Source: Cardiocondyla obscurior | Lineage: Eukaryota > Arthropoda > Insecta > Hymenoptera > Formicidae | NCBI RefSeq assembly: GCF_019399895.1 | Contig: NC_091868.1 | Coordinates: 2,590,499 to 2,654,498 of the forward strand | Reading direction: 5' to 3' | DNA length: 64,000 nucleotides | In this document: positions 26,801 through 37,785 of the stretch, piece after piece | How positions within the stretch are numbered: position 1 is the stretch's first letter | Layout of the letters: every line of letters begins with the position of its first letter | The notes under the pieces: model-generated | What the model saw: the letters and a program-made list of their open reading frames with translations, nothing else | What the model was told of the DNA's origin: nothing | Database searches by the model: none | Translations under genes and position numbers: made by a program

Positions 26801-29800
26801 GCCGCCGCGGCCAATCGCGACCCCGCGCGTTACCTACTCCGGAGCTCGCCGCTCTCTTCACGCTGCTCGGCACCGCCGTCGTCGCCGCCGTTATTGCTAT
26901 TGCTCTTGTAACTGCATTGGAAAAAAAAAAAAAAAGAAATAAAAAAATTGGTCCGCGTCACCCGGGTGACGAATCGCGATGATGCTACGCGATGACGAAG
27001 GTCTCGATTTTTTTTCCCCGATGCGGCAAAACGTTGAAACCGAATCCTAAACGAGCGACTAAAAAAAATTGATTTTTAAAATATTCATTTTTAAATGTTC
27101 CCTGATTATGATTACCTCCGAGTAAGGAAACGATAATTTAAAATATCTAGCGAGCATCCGACGATCGCAATAGTTAATAAAATAAGCGAAATCTGATTAG
27201 CACTCGAATCGAGCAGTACACGGCCGACAATGGGAATCCATACTTGACACAGTTGGCGAGCTGTACTTATTCGGGGTTTTGAAATATAATAGCGTAATCT
27301 CTTGACGCAGTAACGGCAGGCGATTCTAGCTGCGGCGTGTTGCACTTTATCATGCATAAACGTTCGGCCAATCTCCATACGGTTGCCGCCTCATTTCATG
27401 CCGTTACTTCGATAACGGCATCGATTCGACTCACCGCCGTCGAGCCCGATCTCGTTAGACCGATCGCGAAGTTACATAAAAGAACGAGCGTTTAGATCAA
27501 TAAGATACGTAGCGTAAGCCTGACCAGACGATACAGTTAATTATTCGCTCGTACAATTTGTGCGCCAACTTTCCGTCTCTATTTCAATCGACCTTTAACA
27601 GAAATTAGACTCTTACGTTAAATATGAAGATATTAATATTTCAGTTCAAACACAATGTTTTTCTTTTTCTTTTTTTTCAGTGCTCGATAAAATTAATTAT
27701 ACTACTTAATTTTAAAGTAATTTCAGCGAATACTTAATTTCCGCTAATATTTATTAACGAAATTAATATTGGAAATTTTATTAGATTTTTAAACATTTAT
27801 AGGAACCTCAGTGACAGAAAGTTGATGCTAAATTTATGTAATATAATTTATGTATTTTTCGTCGAAAGATTCTGTCGGGAATTCTAGTGGCCGTAGCTCC
27901 AGCGTGGATAAGAGAACGGAAGAAAAATCTCGAGATACGAGGCAACGCGAAGCACCGTATTCGTTTTAATCTGACAAACGGCACCGGGGCTAATCGTTGA
28001 ACAAACGAGGAGGAGCTGAGAGCCTTCGTCTTCCGTGTACGCTCCCTTTCCCCGTTTTTCCGTGACCCACTTGCGTCGTCGCCGGGACAAGGAGAAAAGG
28101 AGCCGGGAACGAAAAAATAAATTAAGTAAAATGAACAACGTATGCGAAACAAACGGCGATTTACATAGACGCACACACTCGCCTTTTAAATCCCGGAAAG
28201 GCAAAGAGAAATGTAAAATAAAATTACCTATTTTCATATTAATTAGAATACGCGTGAAAAGATACGTGAAATACATATTTGTCGTGCATTATCGTTGACA
28301 AAATCTTAAGGTAATTTTTTAGATGGGTGTCCCCGATACGATAATAGTAACGTTATTGGGAATATTAACATTAAATGTTTGTTATTGATCCCGCCCAGAT
28401 ATTCTTATAGATACGTGATACTTTACATGTTACAACAAACCGTCACGCTGGAGATTCAGCCAGTAATTATTTCGCGGCACTTACATTTAATTGGATCGTT
28501 AAAGAAACTATTGGCGCACGGTCAAAGCGTCCTGGTGCGGCACGTTGCAGCTTGGAGCATTCTCAAAATAAAAATTAATTCCTATTTCGAACGGTTATCA
28601 ACTAACAACGACGAATTAAATCGTGCAGAACAAAGTCATACTTTTCCATACATTCTTATAATACTAGCCTTATAATACTAGTAGCCCTGATAACATTAAA
28701 TATTAAAAAATTAATAGTTTCGATTTACTCCTAATTTTACTCGTTAAATTCGCATGTGCATGAAGAACGGTTTCGCGTTTCTACGATACGGCGAGGAAAG
28801 CTCGCGAGATGAAGAAATAAAGACGGCTCCTCCATCAGTTGGCGGACGAGTCCAAGCTGACACGCACACGAGCGTTAAAAAAACGAAAAGGAAAAAAGAA
28901 AAAAAAATGAAAGCAGAAGAGAGGAAGACAGAGGCTGCTCGTTCTCTTTACGACTTGATCCGAAAGCGAAGTCGAAAATACACAAAAACGAGAGGGCAAA
29001 ACGGTGGGACGGGAGGCGGTGAGTGAGAAAAAGACAGAGTATTATTCAGGCGCTCCCTTCTGAGATGACATCCCCCCGCGACCTTAGAACCGTGGCTGAC
29101 CTTGACCGTGTCAATCCCCACCAAGCGTAACCCGCACGTCCCGGCTGCTTCGCAGCTCTCCGCGCAACGCCGTTTTGCCATCCTCGTTGCCTCCACCCTC
29201 TGTCTTTCTCTCCCTTTCCCCTCTCTCGATCTCTCTTCATCTGTCCATCTACCTATCCACCTATCTATTTCTCTCTCTCTCTTCTCAGCCCAGCAATACA
29301 GTCGCGTCATATTACGTGAATGCCGTGTTGCTCGGCGCTGCTGCTGCTGCTGCGGGCATCCTCGCTGCATCGACCGGTCGTAAGCGAGTACCCGGTTCCA
29401 TCCCTCACGAAAGAGAAACAGAAAGAGGGAGAAAGAGATGGAAAGAGAAGAGAGACGTCCCGCTCTCCTGCCTCCTCGCTCTTGGCATTCTCGTTTTGCG
29501 ACGCTCGCTCGTCAGCCAGCGATGGGCACTACCCAATTATCGACTTGGAATTCACAATCGCACGCGGAGAGAAGCGTTCGCTAGTCGACACACACCGTGT
29601 ATGGTAATAGCGCGTTTTATCGAACGCGGGATGAAAGATGAGAAAGAGAAGGCAATAGGAGGAAGAGCATCCTGGGCTACGTCAATGGACCTGTCGCTGG
29701 CAATCTGGGTTATCTAAATCGGAGATGCCAATCGCCAATTTTGTATTGTAGCTCTCTGTCTGTAATATATATAATAATGAACGTGAGAACAGATTTATAG

Positions 29801-31167
29801 GATTTACGAGAGAGAAGAGAGAAAGTGAAAAAGACAGAGACAGAAAAACGTTATACATAAAAAAGTAATTACCAGATTATCAGCAACTTTCACAAGCAAC
29901 AATTTCAATTCTCTTTTCATTGTTGAAACCTTAATATATCACAATTGTTATTAACGTTGTAGTTAATAACAAAAGCTGTATTAAAAAAAGAAAAAAAATA
30001 CTGTTACTTCTTCTCTTAATTATTTTATAAGCAAAATTGTATAACTAGAGAAAAATTAATTTTTTTTAATATTTAAATTCGCTAATCTTAATCCTGCCAG
30101 CCTGATAACTTCCCAATAACGCATTCTGTCAAGTATCGTTTCAAGTCGTTATTGAAAAAAGAAGTTGCTTTAATATATTGATAATCTTTATGCGGCAAAA
30201 TTGATAGGATACGGTACCAGAGAAGATCCAATATATTCCAGCAGGGAATTCGGTCATGGTCGCCTCCTCCAATCTACGTCGCTCTGCAAATTCCACTCTC
30301 TCGTGGTCCACGAGCGTACGGCAAAAACGTAGAGCGGAAAGGCCGCGTTTATCAGGGCCGCGAGGTCTTTCGAGGACGAGTACACTGAGATATCGACACC
30401 TGTCGTATGCAAAACGCGCGGGTTTGAAAATTCCTTCCGGATGAAGGGAAATCGGCGCAGGCTCTCGTAGTCAAATATCGCAATAATCGTAATAACGCTT
30501 CTCGGATAAAACCGACATTTTTCCAAATGAAAGTTAGCTTCAGAAATATAGCGTGCTTCCTTCATACATCCGCAAAATCAAGTTCAAGATCGTCCTTCGC
30601 AATCGCTGAAGTTAATCCCTGTTCACAATCACAAAGATGCGTGAGTAATTTTGATAAAATAAATTCCGGGGCTATGTTTTATATTACAAAGAGAGGTGGA
30701 AGAGAAGTCTCCAAGTTTTACCTGACGAACTTCATCAGTGATCTAGCCGCCACTGTTCAAATCGCCCGCCACTGACACGCCGGTTCAACTGCTGATCGAC
30801 AAACGAGGATCAGCGTTCCGCGCGCGGAACTATTTGCCTATGTCAATTAACCTCGCCCGCCGGCCGTGACAGCGACCGGAGCGGATGAAATTCATCCCCG
30901 GAGAGGTTTCTCAACTGCTCGAAGATTTCGGGTACCGCTCAGCTGTTACACCATGTGCTCGTCGTTGCCGGCGCTATCGGCAATGTTGAGCAGCTCGCGA
31001 GACGCTGCTATTCTAACGCTGAAAATGGTGCGCGCATTGCCGCAACGAGCCGAAACCCACACGTAACGAAACGTGAACTCCCATATGGACTCACCCCTGT
31101 CGAATTTCTTGCCCTCCGGATCGATGTCCTTCACGTTGAAAATATCTTCGAACAGCACGCCCGCCAT
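11656..31167 (-). CDS. Polr2H: RNA polymerases I/II/III shared subunit RPB8 (RPABC3), 3' end missing
   Basis: RPB8 is a small OB-fold subunit shared by nuclear RNA polymerases I, II and III. Coding exons are 31167-31095, 18045-17962 and 11836-11656. Joined, they give 112 complete codons plus two bases. The translation begins MAGVLFEDIFNVKDIDPEG, continues through SESFKMDLILDINSWLYPMD, and reaches DGYPDGNEWNPMEQEGG and ANNEPSSR, closely matching the animal family as I recall it. The family is about 150 residues, so 38 codons are missing. I searched 1-11655 on the minus strand for the expected last exon (HGFEVDQ, LLMKKLAF) and did not find it, so it probably lies left of the window. Junctions are clean: donors GTGAGT, GTGAGT and GTAAGT; acceptors TTCAG before exon 2 and GTTCAG before exon 3. 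Phases 1, 1 and 2 agree. The introns are very large for such a short gene, unlike the roughly 80-base introns of nearby NCAPG. Confidence 0.93.
11837..17961. other. RPB8 intron 2
   Basis: This is a 6.1-kb intron with no protein-like exon that I can support. It includes the CpG-rich island at 14.6-15.8 kb, CGTC-rich repeats near 13725-13765, and A/T runs at 14480-14515 and 16020-16050. Confidence 0.6.
14600..15800. promoter_or_regulatory. CpG-rich island inside RPB8 intron 2
   Basis: This is the most GC-rich block in the window, with a GGCGC-type tandem run at about 14911-14932 and a related run near 14837. AT-rich TATA-like stretches lie at both ends (about 14751-14760 and 15686-15696), which would suit a two-way promoter. 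Open frames up to 311 codons cross it, but they overlap in several frames and are rich in R, A and S, as random CpG DNA would be. I call it a probable promoter or alternative first exon of unknown ownership. Confidence 0.4.
17962..18045 (-). CDS. Polr2H: RPB8 coding exon 2
   Basis: This 84-base exon encodes VSRLHCESESFKMDLILD and then INSWLYPMDLG. It starts after TTTCAG and ends before GTGAGT. It is an isolated, strongly conserved block between introns of about 13 kb and 6.1 kb, and it was too short to stand out as an ORF. Confidence 0.93.
22083..22100. repeat. (CT)n microsatellite
   Basis: About nine CT units in the pyrimidine-rich stretch before the weak ORF at 22154. Confidence 0.8.
22154..22549 (+). 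CDS. Weak candidate ORF, 131 codons, hydrophobic N terminus
   Basis: The ATG has a reasonable context (GAACATGG). A TATAAATA box lies about 210 bases upstream (21943) with a CT-rich leader between. The predicted N terminus is hydrophobic (a five-Leu run near residue 24) and could act as a signal peptide. I know no family like it, and codon use changes along its length from CT-rich to AT-rich. It may be a 5' UTR frame rather than a gene. Confidence 0.15.
   Translation: MALFSPSLGTPLPIWFLPPTHLLLLLSVPSFPPSLSNYDDGRALELFHLAFATVMLERISWSSATSLAVRMTHVSLFRLSRTECCNNFSDTLDTPERNKALLILPLTLIAISINMYQIDYILTKISITAPR
24553..24693. repeat. Long imperfect palindrome (hairpin-forming inverted repeat)
   Basis: The left arm starts GAGCCATTTTCCACC and runs through AATCTCGGTTTAACTTGC. 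The right arm is its reverse complement, ending GGCTC at 24693. The inner part of the arms, about 27 bases each side, matches almost perfectly; the outer part matches with scattered differences. A loop of roughly 25 bases separates them. This fits a foldback MITE or a hairpin RNA gene. No flanking target-site duplication was obvious. Confidence 0.75.
25900..27000. promoter_or_regulatory. CpG-rich island with paired CCAAT boxes
   Basis: CpG-rich DNA in RPB8 intron 1. A perfect inverted pair, CGATTGG (26785-26791) and CCAATCG (26811-26817), gives CCAAT boxes facing both ways 20 bases apart. Open frames here (up to 265 codons) overlap on both strands and show no family signature. It is probably a promoter or alternative first exon of a gene I cannot identify. 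Confidence 0.4.
31095..31167 (-). CDS. Polr2H: RPB8 coding exon 1
   Basis: This exon holds the start codon and 24 complete codons, plus one base before the donor GTGAGT at 31094. The ATG is the family start (MAGVLFEDIF). The upstream DNA to the right is CpG-rich and carries the inverted-repeat promoter-like block at 31.23-31.41 kb. Confidence 0.93.
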
Positions 31168-31225
31168 GTTGCTAGCACTGACCGCATCGCATTCTGATGG
31201 CCAGTCGAGGAAGCACCATCAGGTT

Positions 31226-31412
31226 AGGTATGTACAATTGAATAGCAGATATGGTGTTAGACGCGGCGACGGCGGCTAAGGGGAACGCCACCCGCCACCC
31301 GCCACTACCTTCCCCGCCCTCGGCGGCTGAGGGAGAGGATGAAGACGGAGAAAGTCTCGTACGCTAGCCGTCGTCGTCGCAGTGAACACCATATCTGCTT
31401 TCCAATATACAA
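31226..31412. promoter_or_regulatory. Inverted-repeat promoter-like block upstream of RPB8
   Basis: About 60 bases upstream of the RPB8 start codon the sequence AGCAGATATGGTGTT (from 31241) is followed about 130 bases later by its exact reverse complement, AACACCATATCTGCT (31386-31400). Looser matching continues outward on both sides. Between them lies CpG-rich DNA in which each arm is preceded by a CGTCGTCGC-type run. It may be a two-way promoter or a small transposon with terminal inverted repeats that supplies the RPB8 promoter. Confidence 0.5.
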
Positions 31413-32708
31413 ATAGCCCTCGGAATCTCACGTCTTTGTCTTGACTTCAAAAAATTCGATATAATTATTATACGTATAACAATAATTATATAAGTAATTC
31501 TTAACCACGATATTTAAAACAATTACGAACAATGAATCTAATATTGCATTAAATAAATTATCTTTTTTTAAAATAAATTTCTGAATTAACGTTAAATGCA
31601 ATATTAATAAATTTTTACAAAATACCTCTTGCAATTTTTCGCAAATAATTCGTTATTTAGAAGTATTACAGTGAGTCATACGCATCTCCCTCGTGTGCAT
31701 TACTCATCTTCATCAGACCTCACGCGGAGAGCAAATAGCGCCTACAACATAAATTGTTTTAAAAATAGAAACCACAAGTGAAAGAAACCGACGGTACTTC
31801 CTTTTATGAAATAGGCAAAGATACATGAGAATCGAAGAAAATTTCCATTTACAAATTACGCATAAAAATAGATAAATAGTTGTAAATAATGTTAAGATTA
31901 TTTATTAAGTCACAATAAATAAAAGTAAAAAATAATTTTTATTTCAAAAATGTGGAGATTTTGTGGACTAATGAAATGTCGGTTTCTTTCGGTTCTGTGC
32001 ATTATTGACGAACGTTAACATCGGCTAATTAATAAAATCAGATTTCATAAAAATACGAATAATCCTTTGTCTTTACGTCTACAATAACGTATATACGACT
32101 TGCAATGTTGATAATTTTAGAAGCGCATACACAAGTGAGCCTGCAAACTTATCCAAGTTGTCTCGCTTACGTGAGAAAACAGTTGCAAAGCCGAAGATCG
32201 ATGCAATTAAGAATTAACGATGCTTACTGGATTATCTGAGAGGCCTTGGTGCTCGCAAGCACGTCGATAGAGAGAGCCACTAAGCGAACTATCAAATTTT
32301 ATGCATTATCGTTGTGTATCTTTTACAAGCGCTTAGATAATCGTATGGCATCAACGTGCATATTTGTCATTTACTAATTTTTCTAATTTTGTAAAGTTTA
32401 AGTTCCTGGACAAAATTTAACACAAAATCATACATGATACACTTTTTCAAATAGATATTAAAAATAGTAATATAATTATCATTAAATTAGTTTAAAATAC
32501 GACTAAACTATTTTTTTATAATATGATAAAAATACATAAAAACTTTCATAATTTTAAATAAAATACTGACAAATATATACATACATATCATTATGAAACT
32601 ATCTTTCCTCATTCGTCTCGTTTTTGATTGTAATATTGTTGAGAATTAAAACATGCATTAATATTAACAATAACATCTAAAATTATTAATTTGTATAAAA
32701 TTTGTACG
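31413..32708. other. AT-rich intergenic region between RPB8 and NCAPG
   Basis: No coding exon is seen. It contains the inverted pair GAAAGAAACCGAC near 31785 and GTCGGTTTCTTTC at about 31979-31991. It also holds a 21-base segment (31988-32008) almost repeated at 42498-42518. It must include the NCAPG 3' UTR, whose end I cannot place. Confidence 0.5.
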
Positions 32709-35700
32709 TTATTCATCACTTTCACTGCTTTCCTCTATTTTAACTTCTATTTCATCAGAAGAGGTTTCGAGTTTTCGTTCGAATAGCTTAACATATTTAA
32801 CCAATTGTTTATCCTCCTGCACCTGCCATAAAAAATTAAATTACAATTATAACACACGTATAATAAATATATTGCAAAATATATAAAATGTAATTAGTTT
32901 CATAATTGATAACTTAATAATAAAACGTATACAAGATTTTAAAATAAAGAATATACTTACCATTTTTATAACATTATTTATGGCCTTTTTCAGATTTTGT
33001 TTCGAGACTTCATCTTCGATTTGAATACATAAATTTGGCAAAGATTTGATAAGAATTTCGTGATCTATCTTGCTTTCTGGATTTAAAATCTCAGCTAACA
33101 AAGAAAATGCAATATTATTATGTACATCGAATGATTCTTGTCCTTTGTTTTTTTGATATCCTCTTCTAATAAAGTTCAATATAAACTTGGATACATGGTA
33201 TGCATTAATATCCCGTAAAGGACTAACATCTGGTGCATCACAAATAATCCGTAACGTTGGAAAGTACGCATTTTCGAACATTTCATGTGCATCTGGTACT
33301 TTAATTATAAAACTTTCAAAAAAAGTGCTTAAACATTGATGAACATAAACGTCATCGACATTGACTGGATTATAACACATAATTATTAAAAGCGATATCA
33401 GATTACTGCTTTTGATTCGTTCATTGAACAATAATTTACAGAGCCCTTCTGCTGCAGTGAAACGCAAATCTGGATTCTGTAAATTTTCAGATATGGCTAT
33501 TAATACCGACACCTTATTCAACTTTAATAAAATTAAAAAATATTGTTGTTTACCTCATTAGTTAGCAATCCAGTTAAAATTTTAATAAAATTACAAGAGC
33601 CTTCCTCTACATCAGGGCGATTAGCTACAGAAATATTATTACTAGATTCTTCATGTGTATAAAGTGTCCGAGTTCTTTCAGATCTATTCTGACTGGTATT
33701 ATTGTGGGACTGTAATATATCAAAATAATCTAAACCAAATATAAGTAAAAGATCAAATATTCCTTTTAAAGACACCACCCATATCTCTGGATCCTCTTGT
33801 TCAAGAGAAAATTGATAAAATAGCATCATTATGTACATCTTAGCCAATTCTTTGTCTAAAATGCAGTAAACGCTTAACGTTTTTAAAGCTATTATACGTA
33901 CACTACAGTCAGAATGCTAAAATAAACATAAAATTAAATGTTAACAATAAAGATATATAAAATACAGTAAAAACGTTTTAATTAAACAAATAAAATTGAT
34001 AAGTGCTTACCTTAAGACTGTCCAAAACAAAGCACATTAAATCTCTTAGTACAGGTGTTAATGTAAGAACAGATTGAAGTGCAGTATACAAAATATTAAG
34101 GCATTTTACCATAGTGGAGGTATCATTTTTCTCTTTTTGTATGATTTCTTGAGGTTCGAGTGTGTTAGATATATGACTTATTTCCTCTTTCAAGAAATTA
34201 ATCTTTTCTTGAATACTTTCAACTTCTAAAACATTGTGTTCTTTAATTGCTTTATATAATCCTTCTTCAAGTTCCAATACCTCAACCTTTTTTCTAGTTA
34301 TCTGAAATAAAATTAGAGTTAAATAATTTAAATGCACACCATTGTTTTAACAGTATTAAATTTTAATACTCACCTGCATTTTCTTTTCATGACGATCTTT
34401 TTCAGTAATTTCCTGTGTGACAATTTCATTTAAAGGTAACCTAATGTCACTTATAACATTAGCAACAGCATTTAACATATTATTAGTATCCGGTATCACT
34501 TTTGCCAAATGATGTACTATACATTCAATTATTTTAAGAGAGCAGTGATCACTTATTAAAGTTTTAATTATTACTTCATTTAGATTTTTTCTGCCCATCT
34601 CATCTGAGAGATCATATGTTGTAGATATTTCAAAAAGTTGTAATAGAATAAACTTATGACATTCATCAACCCATGCTTCATATGATTGAGAAGACATACG
34701 AGATATAAAACTACTTATATATTTACTGAACTCTGATAACTCTGGAATAATAATTTCTAATTCTTCCACACATGAAAGACGATGGAGATGTTGTATTACA
34801 CATTTCCAATACAAAGCATTCTCAATTGTTAAGTTATTCAGTGGAATCAACTTTGAATCTTTATCTAATGGTACTTGCTCCAATAAATTTGTTAAATCAG
34901 CATTTCTATATAAAAAAAAAAATTAATAATAATAAAGTATAAATATTATTTTATTAATATTCATTTTTATTATATACACTTACTTGAATAATATTTGTAA
35001 AGCTGAAGTTGCAGTTTCTGTTCCTAATCCACCATCTAATGCATGAATGAGATTCAAATACTCTCCCTTGTAATATCTTAACCATGATGGTAATAATACA
35101 TTACTTACACATGTTCTAACACTTTCAGATCTATCTTCAAGGCCATCTTTCAATAAGCGTTCTCTTTGCTCAATAGTTAAGGAACGCACTGTGATCTTAC
35201 TAATAAACTCATATGCTTTCTTACGTACAGAATCATCAATATCTCGCGTTCGTGTCAATGCAGCTTGCAAGGTCTTCTGATTTTTGCCCATAGTAGTAAG
35301 AACTGCTTTACGTACGTCAGCATTTGGATCTTTCAGTACATGAAAGACATACATTTTTATTACAGGGCATTCATCATCTGAGGGATCTTGCAATCTGTAT
35401 AAGGCAAAAACAGCTTGTTCTCTGACTTTGGGTGACTTATCTAGTAACCTCTCCATCATATTGACTGTAATTTGGTCACATAGACTGTCATCTATAAAAG
35501 CATTATCACCCATCGAATTTAAGAGCATGTTTAGAAAAAAACATATGCGAAACCTTACTCCTTTGTCCTTAGCATTATGGTTTGATAAAAGAAATTTAAA
35601 TAACTTTTCAAGAAATGGTGATATTGGCTCTGTTGTTTCACTCTCCTGTGATGGATAGAAGCTCATGCAAAATTTGGCACAGAATTCTAATGTGTTTGTA

Positions 35701-36033
35701 ACATTTGAATGGTTTTTTTGTATTGAAAGAGGTACTTGGAGACACCAAACAAAATCTTTCCAGAACTTATTTAAATTATACTGAAAAACAAATAGTGTAT
35801 GTAAAGTATCGTAAAGTACACGTCGTAGATTATAAATTTTAGAAATAAACCAGAAGGTTTTCTTAAAATAATTATTTTATAAAAAATATCAAATCAAAAG
35901 ATTCCGAAAGAAGTGCAGAGCTCACCTTATTATACAACTTTGTGAGACTCTTCATATGCTGAGGATGATCCGTTTTATTAAACTGCACTTTGTAAAATAT
36001 GTCCCTCATACTATTTTGAATTGAGTTGGCCAT
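32709..36033 (-). CDS. Cap-G: Condensin complex subunit 3 (CAP-G / NCAPG)
   Basis: NCAPG is the HEAT-repeat subunit of condensin I, which compacts mitotic chromosomes. Coding exons, in order: 36033-35926, 35780-34984, 34905-34374, 34301-34011, 33916-33554, 33476-32961 and 32822-32709. They total 2721 bases, 906 residues, with all phases consistent; the human protein is about 1015. Conserved blocks are plain: GVRFRICFFLNMLLNSMG, YRLQDPSDDECPVI, then GLLTNE joined to NPDLRFTAAEGLCKLL (the Cnd3 C-terminal domain). The tail is acidic (SSDEIEVKIEESSESDE), as in other family members. Introns 2 to 6 are about 40-110 bases; intron 1 is 145 and the last is 138. The ATG is the first in frame after an AT-rich leader. 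It is divergent from the small plus-strand gene at 37.4 kb. Confidence 0.93.
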
Positions 36034-37418
36034 ATTATTTCTTGTTAAATAACAAACTCCAAGAAAATCTGCCTGCCGGATGCCTCACGTCAGTATGATT
36101 TGTACAACCTGTATTTCCTTAGCAATGTACTATATCAAAATGTACGTTAGCTTTCAAATGAGCAATCACAGTGCCATCTACTTATCAACAGGCTGAATTG
36201 GTAATATTGCAACTCAAATTGTCGGTCAAAGATGGCAATGGTAACAGAATTGGCGGGAACGGCGTCCTGACCAATGGTCAGAGCACATACTTATTCCTCT
36301 TATACTTTCGATACCTCCTAAGCGTTTTTGGATATTTGGAATCGCGAAACTTTGGGGTGTCTATTCCTAAAATAAAAATCTTACATGCATGCAAAGACGT
36401 CATGAATATTGAAGAAATCATTTCAGCTATCTACGTTTTACAATGCTTTAATCATAAAGAATTATTTACGTCTTTTTTTTTTTTTTCAAGTATATATCGA
36501 AGCAACACAAGCAAATGTCGATAGAAATAGCAGATTTGTATTCAAGGCAAAATAAAAATGATAGAAATTAAAGACGCTTTTAAAATAGAAATATACTGAC
36601 GTGTGATATTTCGTCCGATTAAAACTTGAATTGAATATATTACTAAAAAATGAAACGACGCTTGAATCCCGTCACTACCTCGATTTGCCAATAGCGATCG
36701 ACTCGTACTTATCTCACATGAAATATAAGCGTTTCATATATACATATATATAGCGAACGGTGCACGATAACGCACAAAGAAATAAACATTAAGCAGACTC
36801 TTATGGCACGAACCAAACGAGAGAGTATGCACGGCAGGGAAGCAGTAACGATAAGTTTCATTCAATTTAACAAAGCTTTTCTAGGATAGAAAAATTAATA
36901 CGTTTATTGAAAATTTCTAATATTCAAACATTCAAATTAACCGACACGGAGTTTGTGGTGAATTTCGACGCATATACCCCTTTGTTTTTATGATGTTTGC
37001 CTTTGTCGATCTACGATAGCTACATAAAGGACTTCAGCGACTGGCTTTTGTCAGTTAGTATATTGCGTGCTAGAGACGTGTGTATGTGCGTTGTATATCT
37101 CGTAATATTTCTAAGTAAGCTAGCTATATCGGTTCTTATTATTTATATTAGAATAATTTATCAAAACCGCAGTTAGTCAGATTGGCAGTTTGTTTGCATC
37201 TTTCAGATGCATAATGTGAGTATGTATTGTGTATTTATTACATGTCACAAGACGCAAATATAGATAATACTTCTATGTATAATCAGAATGTCGTTACAAA
37301 TAGATATTTTAATATTGTAATGACACCTGTTGTATAGGTTAAAGTAAGATATGCTAAGTGATAGATATATGATACTATTCCATCTACTTTAATATCTTTA
37401 ATTTTTTTTTTTCAGAAA
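36034..37418. promoter_or_regulatory. Divergent promoter region between NCAPG and the small Cys-rich gene
   Basis: This intergenic stretch must hold both promoters. An initiator-like TCAGTTAGT near 37050 with a donor-like CTAAGTAAGC near 37112-37121 could be a non-coding first exon of the plus-strand gene, spliced to the acceptor TTTTTCAG just before its ATG. A plus-strand open frame at 36171-36524 starts with GTG and shows no family features. Confidence 0.4.
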
Positions 37419-37785
37419 ATGTCAACTATGAGAATTAAAAACATGAAGACTAAAGATAAAATTACAGATTCTAATAAAAATGCAGGTTTACCATGCATTT
37501 GTAACAGACCACATACAATTATTATCTGCAATAGTTGTGGATTTTGGACAAGAGGAAGAGTGAGGGCTCATTGTCCTCAGCATCCTACGGTTAGTGCTAA
37601 TTTAAATAATTTTTCATAATTTATCGAAGAAAAATAGCAATCTTAAATAATATTATCACTTTGTTATATTATACAAATAATTATCTTTGCTGTTATTGAC
37701 TTATATTTTTCAGGTTGTCTTTTTACATGACTATTCTCAGTGTCCACGCTGTAAAAGCTATACTGACATGTTAACAGAAATATAA
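37419..37785 (+). CDS. Small Cys-rich putative zinc-binding protein, 80 residues
   Basis: Two coding exons, 37419-37589 and 37714-37785, join in phase 0 (donor GTTAGT, acceptor TTTTTCAG) to give 80 residues. The protein has paired cysteines CIC, CNSC, C-P-Q-H and CPRC, in the order expected for a compact zinc-binding fold. The core reads CNRPHTIIICNSCGFWTRGR. A CxxC-CxxC layout with RxRxxCPxHP between them recalls an uncharacterised insect family that includes Drosophila CG13380; that link is from memory and unsure. An acceptor 4 bases upstream of the ATG implies a non-coding first exon. The function is unknown. Confidence 0.75.

Larger units (their letters stand above)
18046..31094. other. 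RPB8 intron 1
   Basis: This is a 13-kb intron. I can support no RPB8 coding exon in it. It contains a TATA-like site at 21941-21950 upstream of a weak ORF, a CT microsatellite (22083-22100), the palindrome at 24553-24693, the CpG island at 25.9-27.0 kb and a CT-rich block near 29.18-29.29 kb. The rest is ordinary AT-rich DNA with homopolymer runs. Confidence 0.6.

Noticed and set aside
26114..26911. 265-codon ORF in the 25.9-27.0 kb island
   Set aside because: It has no family features, overlaps other open frames, and shows extreme base composition.
29175..29717. 180-codon plus-strand ORF in a CT-rich block
   Set aside because: The sequence is dominated by simple CT/TCTA repeats giving S/L/P runs; there is no splice or family support.
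36171..36524. 117-codon plus-strand frame upstream of NCAPG
   Set aside because: It starts with GTG, passes through a T run encoding poly-Phe, and has no recognisable domain.
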